A program made the translations under genes and the position numbers. From Channa striata (lineage: Eukaryota; Chordata; Actinopteri; Anabantiformes; Channidae): 64,000 nt of DNA. The notes below the pieces were generated by a model, which saw only the letters and a list, made by a program, of their open reading frames with translations, searched no databases and was not told where the DNA came from. The stretch lies in NCBI GenBank assembly GCA_033026295.1, contig CM065182.1, positions 17,854,215 through 17,918,214 of the forward strand, given 5' to 3'. Below are positions 1-14,600 of this stretch, piece after piece. Numbering within the stretch: the stretch's first letter is position 1; each line of letters starts with the position of its first letter.

Positions 1-1030
1 CTGGACAGTTTTCACTCAAAAAAAGTCAGTTTCTTGTTAAGAGCACGATGTGTGCATACAGAAGCAGGACATGACCGAGTTGCTGAGATGGAAACTTGTA
101 AGATTGTGTTCCTGTCTGTTACTATGAGAGACCACACAAACATGTTTGGGTTGTGCCTCCTAATTTCTAGCTGTCTAAGAGTGTTATTGTACAAGAAAAC
201 ACTGACTGTCTGTTTTGGACTGTACGTGACCACAATTTTCGGACGGTATGAAGTGAGGCTCTTTTAAAGCGGTTGTAAAGTTCTGCGGTCTCTAGCGTCA
301 GTGTCATGTGTCAGACAGGTTGTGTACATGAACACAGCAAACACACAAATGCGTCACTGTATTAGTGTCCAACTAAGACACTTTTTCACAGCAAAATCCG
401 AACTTTTACTTCTAAAGTTCAGAGTGGCAGTTTCAAAATGGGTAAATTTATCACTATTTGCATGTTTAAATGTTCATTTTTCAATGTAATATTAATATTT
501 TTAATGAGTTAACTGAAAAAAACAACATCAAGCAAATTATTATAAAAAACAGAGCAGGTTATCACATAACATCATCAAAAGGCAACAGATTGAAGCTGTG
601 TATTCTGACTTTCTGTCCAAAATTAATAAAGTATTTTGCATTAAAAAATACTTTCAGTACAAATACTGTATATATCAAAAAACCTGCTCTTCCCATCAGC
701 TGCTTCATAGTTTGTCTTTCCCCTGTAGTCTCGATTCTAAATACTGTTTAAAGTGGTGACACTCAATCACATCCAGCCCAGAGTAACACATACATAATTA
801 TGTATCCACTGCGTGTCAGACATACTGCAGAAAACATGCTGATCAAAACATTCATTAAATCTCTCTGTTAAGGGAAAAGATGACAAGCAGCATCTCGTCA
901 GCAGCATTTCTCCCAATCAGCCAGAAAACACACACCTTCAAAAACACATACCACAAAGAAAACCTTTGTTCTTAATCTGCAGGTTACAATTTATCAGCCC
1001 AATTTGATAGCACTCTCTCAACACATACAT

Positions 1031-1080
1031 TACACACACACACGCGCACACACACGCACACGCGCACACACTCACACACG
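1031..1080. repeat. CA-rich microsatellite
   Basis: Interrupted (CA)n with CG variants. Confidence 0.9.
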
Positions 1081-1251
1081 GTGGGAAAACAAACACTCTG
1101 ATCAGGCCTCATCGGGGCTTTGCGGGCTCTCTGTGAAACCTCCATCTATCTAGACAAGAGTCGACCTGGAAACGGAACAAAGGCCCAGCTCCTTGCTTCA
1201 CATTGTTATTTAGCAAAGTCTGTCACTACAAAAGACACACAGAACACGATT

Positions 1252-1276
1252 ACACACACACACACACACACACACA
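1252..1276. repeat. (CA)n microsatellite
   Basis: About 12 uninterrupted CA units. Confidence 0.9.
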
Positions 1277-2699
1277 AAGCTCAGCACTCTTACTTTGCCA
1301 CAGACGCCTTCTCATCTTTCAGAAGCAACATTGATCTGATTCTGGAGTCAGACAGAGAAGTATGGGAGTCTGGCTGTTCACAATAAGCACTATTTTGAAC
1401 ACACCATTAGCCATGGCCCGTGAAAGTTCCAGCTTTGTCAATAAAGATTTAACCTGCACAATGAATTTAGCCTCTAATTACACTTAGTTAAATGCCACAT
1501 GCAGGGATTTAAATGAGCTACTCTCGACTGGACGATAGAGGTTACACAATTACAACTGATACCAACTAAAGCAGAAGGGAGGAAATAAAGGAATGAAAGG
1601 TTCTGTGGATCAGTTGACCTTAAGATCAGTGTGGATAGACGAAATGTCTTCATACATTAAGTCAAAATAGCATAGGAAGTGCTACATATGCAGAGGAAGT
1701 AGCTGCAGCATGAACATAAAAAGACCAAGTGTGCACAGCCAGCTCTTCTCGAACACGGTGTTTGAGCACCAACACTCGTCTATTCGAAAGTGCTCCACAC
1801 TAAATTGATGAGCCTATGTGATCATGTTAATTCCAGTAAAGTGCATGTAACAGAAAAATCATAACACAAACTCAGCTCCATTGTGCTCAGGTCGGGTTTG
1901 GACAAAAATGTGCAGCCCAATCCATGTTCTAGCTCACAGCGACAACATTAAGATGCTTATGTTAGCAAGTGCAATGTGTTCATCTCTGTTTGCTCTGATT
2001 ACATGCATTTACATTACGACATTTGCCAATTAGCACTACAAAAGAATGAGAAACTATCATTAGTTTTGCATGTATTTCATTAACTGACCTCCTGTATGCA
2101 GCAGTGGTTTGACAGGGGTAAATGTTGAGCTGCAACACAACAAAATATGTTGCTGTACTACATGAACCATACCCTCATGACAACATAAAAAGGCTTCACA
2201 TTTGTGCCAACTGCCATTAAAATGCTCCAGTGCACAAAGCAAGAGTGTGAAGGCCGGTACTGAGCAGTGACATGAGGCATGGTGTATTATAGCTTTTTAA
2301 AGCCAAGCACTGACAAGACCGCACTTTGTTTACGAGACTCCTCTCTGTTTGGGCGAAAGCGACGACCTGATAAGTCACATGTAGCCCTGAACCAATGACC
2401 TGTGTTAAGGAGGCGTAATTGTCTTTTTACAACAGCCTCTAAATCTATCCTCACCTTCCTTGTGCTAGTTCACCCCTACAAGCACCATGCAGACTCCGGT
2501 TGCCTAGCAGCAGCTGTCCTCGAGTTGTTTCTTTTGTGTTTTTTTGGTTTTTGTTTTGTTTTTGTTTTTTGACTGATGGGCAACAAAATCAGCTCTTTTG
2601 GCTCTAATGGTGAAATGTGAAAAATGACTTACAGTTGAGAGGCACACAACTTTACAAAATCAAACGCTTTTGAGAAGAATGTCGTCTATCTGCACCAAC

Positions 2700-5600
2700 C
2701 TGCAGCCATCTGCATGTATCCAGCCAGGGTGCAGATTCTCCTCTCACATCCTCCACTGGGCAGGAAGATGGTGATGATGGCCAACAGGGAGCTGACAGCC
2801 AGCAGAGCACAGCCTCCTGAACACAGCACCGCACTGGTCTGAGGGATAGAAGCACACACAACAATTCCATTTAAATTTCCATTTGTGCACTAGAAATAGA
2901 CCAATTACAACCATGATTGACACTTAGTTGCACGTATCACAGGTGGAAGGAAGTGTATTCCCAGTAGATGTCCTCCTGAATTCATAGTTTAATTCAAAAA
3001 CACTCCCCAAAGCCAAAGGCTTGTTTCACACCTGGTAATCTCACAGTCAATCCTACATAACAGGTTAATGGTTCTCTCAGCAGGCAAACGATTCTTCAGG
3101 ACTGTCCTTCTTCATTACACCGTCACTTATTCACACATACTGTACATGCTGGGAGGAAGAGGAGCAGGGGCAGGAAGCACACACAAACACACACAACTGA
3201 CACACTCATTCATGTTTTTCTGTTGATCTGTAAAAATGTGTCAAAACTGGTTATCCTCTTTTTTTATTGCCCAGCCCGTGCTTTGACTCCATTTCTGATC
3301 TACTTCTTAAACAAACACCTTTCAGATGCTCCAGAAAAATGTGCATTTATGAATAAGTGGCAGCTAAAGTCTTAAAGTATAAAGGTGCAGTCAGGCCAAA
3401 GTGTATTTACATACATAAGTCAGAGGGAAAGACACATTTCCGTATAGTCACCCCGCTTCTTTCTCTTCACCCAGAAACTTCATCTGATTGAACTCTAACT
3501 GGCCTCTTTTAAAGGAAATAATATAATTTATAATTTATATATTCTTGCTTTTATAGCTGCATGTAAATTAAATGACATTAGCAGCACGGAAAGAGAGGTG
3601 CTGTTTGGATGTAGAGAGAGTGTGGACCGCAACAAAGGTTAAATCAAAGGGGAAGCAGAAAAGCAGCACGATTGGTCCCCGGATGCAAAAGGTCGAAAAC
3701 GCCATCTCCAGGTGGGCTTGGTTTATGGCTCTGAAACCACTATGCAGCAGCTCAATAAATAGGAAGAGATTTCTTCAGAAAACTTTGCATTATTTTTGTT
3801 ATTGCTGCACCTTTAATCCTAATTTTTAGTTTGATCTTGTTGATAAAATCATCAGACCTGGGCTTCAAGTGCAGGTTGAGCAGCGAAAACATTTTATACC
3901 AAAATATCAATGTTGACTCACTCCCTCATTTAAATCGACCTCACATGTTTGCGCCTCTCCTCCCACCTTCGCACTGTGCACGCAGCAAAATATCACACAT
4001 CAAATTTTAAAGTCAGGCAAAATCCAAAAAGTCCAGCCACAGCCCTGATGCATTTCCCACGATCTGGATCTGTGGTGATATCCTTTCAAACGGAGTCCTC
4101 AGCTCAATAAAGCTGCTGCATATCCAGCTTAACCAATGTAAAATGTGTCCTTCGTGGACAAGTTCACCACACTAACACAGGGAGAAAACAGCGCCACCTT
4201 AGTGATTAGCATGCAGGCAGAGGCGTTTAGAGAGAAATGTCTAACACGCACGAGGGAATTGAATCCCTACAACACGTGTCATTATGCATGTCCCTGATGT
4301 GACTGATGTGAATGAAGGGAGGATGAAAGCGGAGCGATTTCTATGCCTGACAGAAGATTTAATTAGCTTGTTCTGGGCGTGTGGCAGAAAGCAGGGAGGG
4401 GAGCCGGGACGTACTGAAGTACCCTTACATCGGTGTCATTGATGAAGATTATTCTTTTGACCTTTATTTCTTTGCTGAACGTGTGTGTGTTACATACAGT
4501 ATGTAAACAGTGCATTTACACACTCTCACATCTGGGTTACTGATCAGTTCCTTGGGAACGGCTGAGAGTTAAGTGCCTTGCACAAGGGCACCTTGATCGC
4601 CGCTATTAAGCAAGAAAAGAGCATTTGCAAAAAAGGAAAAACTTTTGGCTAAGTGATTTTATTGCAAATCATTTGGAGAAAACGTGAAGCCCGATTTAAT
4701 TAATGCTTCAAATGTCATCGTTTGCACATCACTGTGAATAGTAAATAATCATCAGCAGTCACTCAGCAGTCAGTGTCTGGTCACATTTGCTCAGTTTTAA
4801 CGGCAGCTGGGATGTTGACTAAAGCCAGCTTTGGCAGGAATGGTCAACCTGAATACGGGCCAGAGGACAGACAAACTTTTATATTACTATTGTCATATGG
4901 TTGTTTTGTTATATAAATGTAGTCCGTAAGAAGACGGCAGTCAGACCTCTATTTGATCCAGAGTGACATTTCTCAGCAAGAATGACATGGATTGGAAGAA
5001 AAATAAAAAAAAACGCTGCTAATAGGAACTACATCGCTTTTCTCTTCAGCTACAAAAGGACAAAGAAGATGCACTAAGATACATAAAAGCCATTAACTCT
5101 ATGGTCTTTGTTTTCCTTCCTTTCTCACTAGAATGATATTCATGTATGCAGAGGAATGTCTCCATTCTCTCATCTTGCCTCGTGGGCTCCCAGTGTGCAG
5201 CCCACCTCCCACCCTGCTGTTCTCAATTCACTGTGACACATTAAAGCCACTATCACGCCTCATATAGGCGAGTGGGGTCGAAGAGGGGGACGCCATGTTC
5301 CATAAGGTGCAAGTTGCAATGCTGTATTCAGCTGAATAAAGTCCAATATTAATGATTAGCATAAAAATAAATATGGGGAGGTGAAAACACATTGCTGGAA
5401 AGAGTTGTAAATCAAGGACTGTCCATATGTCCACCGTGTATTCTGTCCATTTTTCAGTTAATTATCTCCAAGCACTAATAGATTTATACACATGACATTT
5501 GCTGTGCCATTTAAACACACCACCAGAGACTAATAAAGGCTATCAAAGTGCCTCACAGCTATTTTTACAGAAAACAACCAACATTTCAATTAATGGTGTT

Positions 5601-8600
5601 CCAATTAATCAACTCCCAGCTCTGTGTGTCTGTGTGTGAGTGTGTTCGGATGAAACAAACTCATAATCACCATGAGTTTTACTTACAAACAATACAGAAA
5701 CGTTGCAGAGGCCCTTTTCATCGACTGTACTTGCGTTGCTCTGAGCACAAGTTAATTTAGTAGAAAATGAGCTGCTAACAGCGCCGGTCCTTTCAGTGAT
5801 CATCCTAAATAGATTGTAATTATGTGTGAGTAACTGGTCGAGCCACTGCAACAGCTGGAGAGGAGAGGGAAGGGGGTGGCGATGCGGGGTTAAGAGAGGG
5901 AAATTGTGAAGAGGAGAAAAATATGTTTTGCGTGTGTTTTGTTTTTTGAGGGGACGACAGAATGAGACACACTTGTCTTCATTTTTTAGCCCTTTGCTCT
6001 GCTGCAGTGAAAAATGATGTGGAAAGTAACTCTCTCAGGATGCTATGACATAAGGTTTACTGAGACACGAAGACGCAACCTTTACAGCTCAATCATCATT
6101 AACACGGGCTTGACCGCGGAGCACCACTTAATCCCGGTTAATACTAGTGACTAGTCTGCATCAGCTGTTAATATTAGAGTTACATGGCTGATAAAACTAC
6201 AAGCACCGATACTGTGTAGGACTATCTGTCTCTCTCATAAAGAACTTTTATTGGTTTCTTACATTAAATCCATATCCTGAGCCTGTTGGAGACCAGTAAC
6301 TGCACTGATATTAAAAACTTCCCCTGAGCTTCTTGGAGTAAGGAAGGGACAGTCTGAAAGAGACTCTTTGATTTCCAATCACATTAAGGAAGTCAGGGAC
6401 TGCACTGCACGCACCAATAAAATTTCATTGTCTCTTCAATTCAGAGTTACAAGATGGGGATGGCAAGGCACGTCTCATTAAACGCACTTTGCCTTTTTCA
6501 GGCCTGGACAAAATGGTTACATGTTTTCTGCACATGCCTGTGAAAAATGGACGGCTTCTGCTCTTCACAAGAGCCAGGAAGTGGAGACAGTCAATGCTCA
6601 ACACTGGCCCTTGACAGAAATAACCCCAGCACTTTACAATCCAATGCCTCGCCTTTATGGAGGACAAGAGGTGAGGAGAGAGCACTGCAGATCCACCAAT
6701 AGGCAGACGTGACAGTTTTGCCTTATTACTAAATGATTCCTTCTCTATCTTTGTGTGTGTATGTGGTGTGTGTGTGTCTTTTAGTGCACCTTGATAATGT
6801 GGACAGGTATACCGTCTGCAAACAACTGCTGTCTCATCCTGTGTGTGCTTGCCTCAGCGCTCCCATCACTAATCAGCATTCAGCAGCACGAGAGCCCAGC
6901 GGTCACACCAAAGCATCAGCCTTGACTTGTTCTGCCTTTAGAAACCCATTAGCATGGTAACACAGCTTCCCAGAACATCTCAGAGCCACCCGAGGTGTTT
7001 CTGCCCCGTCCACCTCACACGCGCGCACACAAGCATAAGGACTCAGCTGAGGTTTCGTCTGTCCACTCCTCTTCCTGAAAGCTATTTCACCTCCCCTGCA
7101 TTGTCTCTCTCGCTCTGCCCGTCTCGTAACCTCATCATCCTTCAGAGGAATGCTGAGAACTCACTGCCAGAGCACTAATTCAAAAGAACCCCCCACCACA
7201 ACCATCTCTTTATTAATGTGCTGAATAATACATCTGTCTTCCTCATTGATCTTCACTGGGAGGAGACTGGGAGAGTCGTAAGGATAAGTGTGTGTGTTTG
7301 TGTGTGTGTGTGGGACAGTCTTCTGAAGCTCTGTGTATGGAGTGAATACGAGATGGAGAGGAGATGAGGGAGTGCAGATTAATCACCTGACAAGTGGATG
7401 GAGTGTCCATTTGTGCCTCGGGGACAGGCTGCAGATAGGATGTGACATTCAGGAGCACTTAGGAGGACATGGGAGCACAAGCCATTCTCTCAAACACACA
7501 CACACACACACACACAGTCAACTTTAGCACACAAACACATAAGTTCAGGAGGAAATTTATCACTGCGAGCTGTGTGTGACTGTAAGATGTTTTTATAAGT
7601 AACACAAAATCCCCAAACTCCAGATACATTCATGTTATGATTTATGGGGAGAAAGCCACAAAAATTAGGTCCAAGGTATGTATTTACAATGTTTTTCAGC
7701 TCTCTGTTAAAAACACAGGGCTCTATTTTATTTGATTGAGGCCTGTATGGTTGTGCAGTGGCGATGCTGACACTGGATCTTTCAGCAAAAAAGTTAAACT
7801 CCAGAACTTTTGCACCAGCACAATTTCAAGGGATGAATGGAGCTTTGCCTGCAGAAAAATAGGATTGGGCCAGAAGTATTACATTGTTCTGAGACAACAT
7901 ATGAAATATTGAGAGAATGTATTTTTTTTTTTATATTTGCTCATTTTTAATTTACGGCCAGCATCAGGTCTCAAAACTGTTGGGCCAGGTGCATGTCCAC
8001 CTTCTGTGCACCATCTCTTTTTGTAACACCACATTAAGGGTTCAGCAACTGAGAAGGTTTTCCAAATCTAATCAAATTTCTCTGTTTATTCTGTCTATTG
8101 TGTGACATATAGACCTTTGACATATAGACACATTCCTTTTTATTTCACTAAAGTATCTATACCTGATCCCGTTGCTGTGTATCATGTATATGACATTTAT
8201 TATGTGTAGTATAACTTCTCACCCAGTCACACAGACTTCCAGTGTTCTCTACCAGGGAACCAAAGTGGACAATGAAAAGCATTAATGTGACATCAAGTCT
8301 TTGTAAAGTCTGTGAAATTTCCCACACAGAGACAGTTAAATGTAGAGGAAACACACAAACCTTTACGCTGGTACTTTGTAAGGACTGTGCTGTATGAACT
8401 GTGTACAGATGCTTGACTCTGATCACATGTGCGGGCAGGAAGTTGGTTTAGAGTCTCTAAAGGCTGTTGGACTGGCACAACTTGTCATTTCTGTCTTTGC
8501 TCCAACTTCCATCTGGTGGACTGTATTTACCAATCAAACAGAGTGTTTTCATTTTCACGTCTGAAACAGAACCCCCGCTGTGCGTGAACGTGCTCAGACC

Positions 8601-11600
8601 AAATCTTCAGGAGCTCTTTCTTCACAAACAAAGGTCGACTACTAACCAAGCAACACGAGCAACTGCTCCAGAGTCCCAGATTACCAGCAGCCACAAAGCT
8701 GATCTTATTTGCAGGTCGTGTAGACATGAGAAATCGGAGAAGCGTGAGACGGATGACAAATAAAAAACTGCTGAAAACGTCCTATTTAGGCTAAAACATT
8801 TTAGAATGTTAAAACATTTAAAACTTAAAACTTTATGTTGGCACTTTGCTGCAATGTGCAAATTGTTTTTTAATGTGCTTTTATTGTGGCGTGTGGGTGT
8901 GCAGACATTATCTAGACCCCCTGGATGCCCCCTAACACTGCTGTAGTCTTTTTGCACACGGACAAGTTACACACACACCCACACACGCAGTGAAACCACA
9001 GGCAGCACCCAATTCTTGGGAAAGGAAAGGAAAGAAAGACAAAAAAATGTAACTTCACACAGTCTCTCTTACCAACACACAGACCTGTCTGTACACAGCT
9101 GCAGTCTGCTGTCAATGCAACTCTTTAAATATGTTACATGCAAACACTTACGTGATAGAGTATAAAAAAGTTAGAGTACAGCTGGTCTGTTGAGGTTAAC
9201 TTACTGTATATGGGTGCAAATTAATATTGACTGTTCAGAATAAAGTTATAATTTCTTTAAAATGTCTTGAAATAAATGTAACGAGCCTGTTTTCATAATT
9301 TAGGGAGTAACAGCAAATAGTTGTCAAACTTATAAACAGCAGCAGTTCAATACAAGGACAGATACATGACATTTCTAACTGAGCACAGCAGCAAAGTATT
9401 TGTGTTTCCTTACTACTATCGTCTGACCTCAGCACCCTGGAATCCTCCACATGATAATTAGTTTGGATAATTTGGATGGCAGGAGTTTGAAAATTTGAGC
9501 CTTGCCATCATGTGTTCTGTAGACACTGAACCAGTTCATGCCTGTAACATAATGTCCTCCACCTTCTGCTGCAACAAGTTCTTACTTTAGAAATGTTGCT
9601 CTCAGCTGCTCTTAAGCAGAAACCTTTAGTGAGGAACTGTCGATCCGGGTCCTGAAAAGAAGCTCTTGCCCATTCCTAAATAGAGCCGTGTGTCATCAAA
9701 ACAGCTTTAAACCAACGGACACGCTGCAAACCTAGAACCAGGATTAGTATTTCTGAGTATCAACAGCAACTTCCAACAGCTTCATCTGGCCGTGCTCACA
9801 GCACTGCAGAGCAGCCGATCTGGTTTCAGGTCACTAACTGGCACCTGCTGCGCCACCTGGAGACAGAAGGGACGTCACTTCCAGACACCAGAGTGATGAA
9901 GAAACAAAGCTGAACTATGACCTGTTGCTATCAATAAGTCATTAACTGTGCTCACGCTGGTAGCAGCCATGCCGATTTGTTAACCGTCATATAATGCAAA
10001 TCACGCAACTGCGATTCCGATGCCGTGCTTTTGTATGTGGAAATATATTCACTGCTAAAGTCCTAGGAAGTAGCTGCTCGTGCAGGTAGTTCTCATTGTT
10101 CTTCATCAAGTTTTCCTTTGCGATTTCCAACATAGATTCTAATGTTGCAACACATCAGTTTCCCAATAGGGCTCATTAAACGTTGTTTTATACCTCCTCA
10201 GCTTTTAACTAAATGAACTGTGCTGCCAGTAATATTAATACAGTGGCAGGAAGGACATACAGAACCATTATATGAGATGAGCTGCTCATCAGTGATGTTC
10301 AAAAGTAAAAACTGCAGCCTAAGTGTTTCCACACCAACAAAAGAGAAAATGAGGCCAAAGAGTTCTCCTGAGAGAGATTACAGGACCTTTCTGCACAGTA
10401 AAAGCCATTATGTTTTATCATGTTCTCCATTTTCAAAAAGATGTTTAGAACAAGATTTATTTCAGACTATGAATAGAAGTTGTAATATTATAAATTGCCT
10501 GAGGTACCTGCCAACCTGCCAAAAAACATCAGTGAGGCTCTGGTCCCAGAACTGCAGGAGAAAGACACAAACCACAGCTCTGGTTTCACATCAGCTGCGA
10601 TGCAGGAAGAGGAAATAGAGGCGTTCTGGTATCATCCCAAAGGAGAATCGTCTTTATGGAACCCTTAGGCAGAGCAGCAGAGACAATGACTCATATAGGA
10701 GAGTCTGTTATGGAGAGCTATAGGACACAAAGAGAAGCTTCTATTTTTGGAAGCCTGTTCTGAGGAAAAACACCTCACTTTTAAAACCACAATGCAGCCA
10801 CGCAGTCCCACTAATTCACGTCAAACACTGAAAAGGCTTGTATGACAAGTGTCCACGCGAACCTGCTGAGCACCACCTGCCCACACACACTGCAAAAGTA
10901 CGCGTCCAGTTCTCCCTGCTCTCAGACAGCACTGAGATTAGATCAGCTGCCTTACACACTGCTCGTGTACATAGCTGCACTCAACCAAAGCCCCAAAGTT
11001 GCAGAGATTCTTCAGATGTGTGTGACCAGAGTCGCCTTCTAAAAGGAAATGCATGCAGCTATGCAAAATTCTCTTCTCCCACATTGTTTTCCATTTCATT
11101 TCTCTCTACTCTCAGTAAAAAAGTTGTCAATGTCCTGAAGCGAAAGATATTATATGAGGCGGATGTACAGATTTTGGTGGAAAAATAACTGCATCTTCCC
11201 AGAAACTTCCTTAATGCTGCTTCTCCTCACTTTCTTCTTCATAATAGATCACAAAAGTGGACCAGATCAGATAGGAGGATCAAATGGCTCATTTGAAATG
11301 TATGGGATCCCTCACAACCCAGTTTAATGATGACATCCAAAGAGCCAGGGCAGAGGTTTTCATTCAGCCCTTATAAAAGGCTGCTGGTGGAGGGGGCTGA
11401 TGGGTATTCAAAGAAGAAGAACCCCAGGCAAAGTTTCTCCTTTCTCTTCCCTTTCACTAGATACTGTAATTGAATTATAGCACAACTGATACTTTTGTGT
11501 GGCACTTCCACTCCTCCCACAAGAGTGTCTTCAAAGGACAGCAGCCACGCATGGAATTCATCTTGTTTTGTCTCTTGGCTTTGAAATCAAATGCTACTAA

Positions 11601-14600
11601 CATTGGATAAAAAGCAAAACTGTTAAAATCTGCAATAAAGTGTTGAATAAATACAGCGAAAAAGAGAAAGGCTGTAACAGTTAATCAGCACATTTTCTCA
11701 TTAGTATGAGCGTATGTTTGGCATCCCAACAAACAGCCGAGCGTTACTGGTGCACGAAGAGTTCCAATCCCGAAATTATGGTTGATCTTCTTACATCAAA
11801 AACACAGCACTGCATCAGAGAGAGAGCGAGAAAGGACTGAGGGGAGAATATGAGAAGAGAGGATAGGGGAGTGTGAGAGAAATGTGGAGAAGATGTGAGG
11901 GAGAGGGAGGGAGGAGCACTCTGCCTTTTCAAAGAGAAAAAAAAATTACTGTACTCTCTCACGTTGGCATAATAACACTACAGCCCACATACAGTAAGGC
12001 TCCATCTGTAGTCTCATCCATCTGAAAGCTCATTTAGTCCTGTTTGCAGGTAAACTAAATTCAAGACTCAAACTGCATCAACTCACCTAGTGAAAACGCC
12101 ACAACTGACGAAAAAAGCAAAAAGAAAAACCCTTGAAATGCACTTGGAAAATGTCTCGTTTCTTTTTCTTTTATTTTTTTTTTGCTGTGAACAAGATGCA
12201 GAATTTGTACAGACTGAGGAATTTCTTTCCATGTTATTCTTGTGTAGATAATTATTTAAAAGCTTCCCGTTTGCTGGATCATGACATGACAACATGATCA
12301 TGTTGTTTATGCTGTAAAATATATACTTTTTATTTAATATAAAATTTGTTTGCATAAAAAGTCACGTTATTTAGAGCCCATTTGTTGTTTCAACTATCAA
12401 ATTTTAATTATAATTATGTCAGTTACTGATATCTATGCATGATCACATCTATAACAGAACAAAGTGTGAGCATTAAAACAAAGCATAGTTACTAAATAAT
12501 TCAAACTCAAAATTATCTTATACAAAAACAGATAAGACCGATTTTAAATAGTTAGCTAACATGAGCAATAACTTAGCCTAGCTTAGAATACAGCATTAAA
12601 ACAAGGACAAACTGCTATATTCATGCATTTCTGTGCCAGTTTGTCTCATGTGATGAACACACAAATCACAGTGCTGCAGTCTGGCCACTACATCTAGGGA
12701 TCTGAGGGTTGGATCACCACTCAACCAGTGATATGATCCCCGACTTTTCCCTTTGTTACAATTCAAACTGTACTGTTATTTTGTAAGACACTTTGATCAA
12801 CACATATTGTTTTTAAATGGGTTATATTAATTGATTTAAAATGATTTAACTGAAGAATTTTAAAAAAATCTGTTCTCAGATTTGTTAATCAGATGCATTC
12901 AAACAATCTATAGCTGGATGAGCAAAAATATGAGCATTTAAGCGTGATAAGATCAATCACATTTAAACATTGCTGTTGATATTTATCTTTGAAAAAAAAA
13001 TGCACATTTATTAGAAGAAGCAGAAGAAGAAGAAGCAGAAGAAGAAGAAGAAGCAGAAGAAGAAGAAGCAGAAGAAGAAGAAGAAGAAGAAGAAGAAGAT
13101 GAAGCAGAAGAAGATGAAGAAGATACAGAGATCAACTAGTTTGGAAAGAGTATGAAAGTGATTGAATTAATATTTTGTAGAGGAGATAATCTTCTTCAGA
13201 GTGAGATGCTTTCACCAGATGGATATCCCCTGACACCTTCTGAGTTTGAAGAAAAAATAGGTAATTTGAACTTTTTTTAGAGTTTGCATGTAATATTTAT
13301 GAGTCTTCAAGCACAGCCCCTCTGCAAGTTTTTATATGAATAAATTCTAGCATATAGAGACTTTTCCACAAGTCCACAGCCCCCTCCACCTGTAAAGCAG
13401 AAGTATGAAGCTGGTCGTGGGGGGCTTCAGCAGAGACTGTCCTTCAGCAACCCTCTCACACACTCACACCCTCAAAAACTCTCACAACCCAGCTTGCTCT
13501 TGCATTTATGCATGATCTGCACTACCGCTCTTCCCAAGTGTGCACATTTCATAATTCATGCATCCTGTACCATAGCAACTGGAAATGCTACAATATCTGC
13601 CTCCACCAGTCAGCTTTATTTCATCAGCAAGTCAGACTGGTCCATATAACAGATTATAGGAAACTCCCTGACCCCAAAAACGCACATGTAGCTATAGGGC
13701 ATTGTTAAGTGAGTTTCACATAACCGTATTGTTGTATTCCGAACTAGACTTGAAGCACTAGATCATCTTGCTTTTAAGTCAGGAGCAGTAGATCCCCACA
13801 GGGCTGATAAATAAAGTGGGTTACCAGGTCTGGATCATAGTTGCATCAGTCTGATAAAGTATCACCCTCATGGCTGAAAGAGCAGCTCCTGCAGCTTAAG
13901 GAACCTGGAGCGTGGCCTGTTGAGGATCAGGATAAGAATGATGTAACAGGACAACATGCTGCTGAGCGTACGCGATGACAGTTAATCATTACACAGTAGG
14001 TCACTAATTAAGCTCCGTTTTGCCCTGCTGAGCAAACACTGATGAATGACAAGTACATTTAGCTCCAAAATGTGTGTCACAATGTATAATGGAAAGGGTA
14101 AAACACCGATAATAACTCACATGAATCTAAAAGCAGGATTTATTTTCCAAAGTAAACGTGTTGTTCACGTTGATTAGAAGGTTTCACGGAAAATTGTTGA
14201 GTTAAGAGGATCAACATGAACTTACGCTTGTTCTACGCAGAGTCTCGAAGTGTAAAATTGCTGTGATGTACAAACTTACGTGCATCCCAATGTTTCTGTC
14301 ACAAAATGCATCATCCTCTGTGCTCTTATCCTGTACTTTGCCTCAGTTCTTGCCTTAGAGCTGCACATTTGCACAGCAGCAGCAGACTCTCCTGTGTGTT
14401 GCAGAGGAGGAAATTAACTTTTTATTGGGGAATATTTTTCCCTCCTCTGCTGGTTTTAGTGGGCAAGAAAGGACGATTGCATCAACTAAACTGGCAGCTT
14501 TAGGTTATAAAATTATCTGTTGTTGTCCATTTATACCCAAGGAAAACACGTTGTTATGTACAGCCGAAGGTTGGAAATACTACACACAGTGAAATAAAAG

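Larger units (their letters stand above)
1..2699. other. Presumed intron 2 of the LHFPL7-like gene; no exon recognised
   Basis: Both strands were scanned for the last LHFPL exon (a Gly-Trp/Cys-rich third and fourth membrane segment), and none was found. The stretch is AT-rich, with CA microsatellites at 1031-1080 and 1252-1276 and a T/G-rich tract near 2527-2570. The short open frames here show no recognisable domain or splice-site support. Confidence 0.5.

Noticed and set aside
10220..10618. 132-codon plus-strand frame in the LHFPL intron
   Set aside because: No domain or repeat family recognised, no start context or splice evidence, composition like the surrounding intron.
11365..11380. 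TATAAAAGG as a core promoter (also TATAAAA at 15914)
   Set aside because: Good TATA-like words, but no exon, CpG enrichment or transcript evidence nearby; expected by chance in AT-rich DNA.
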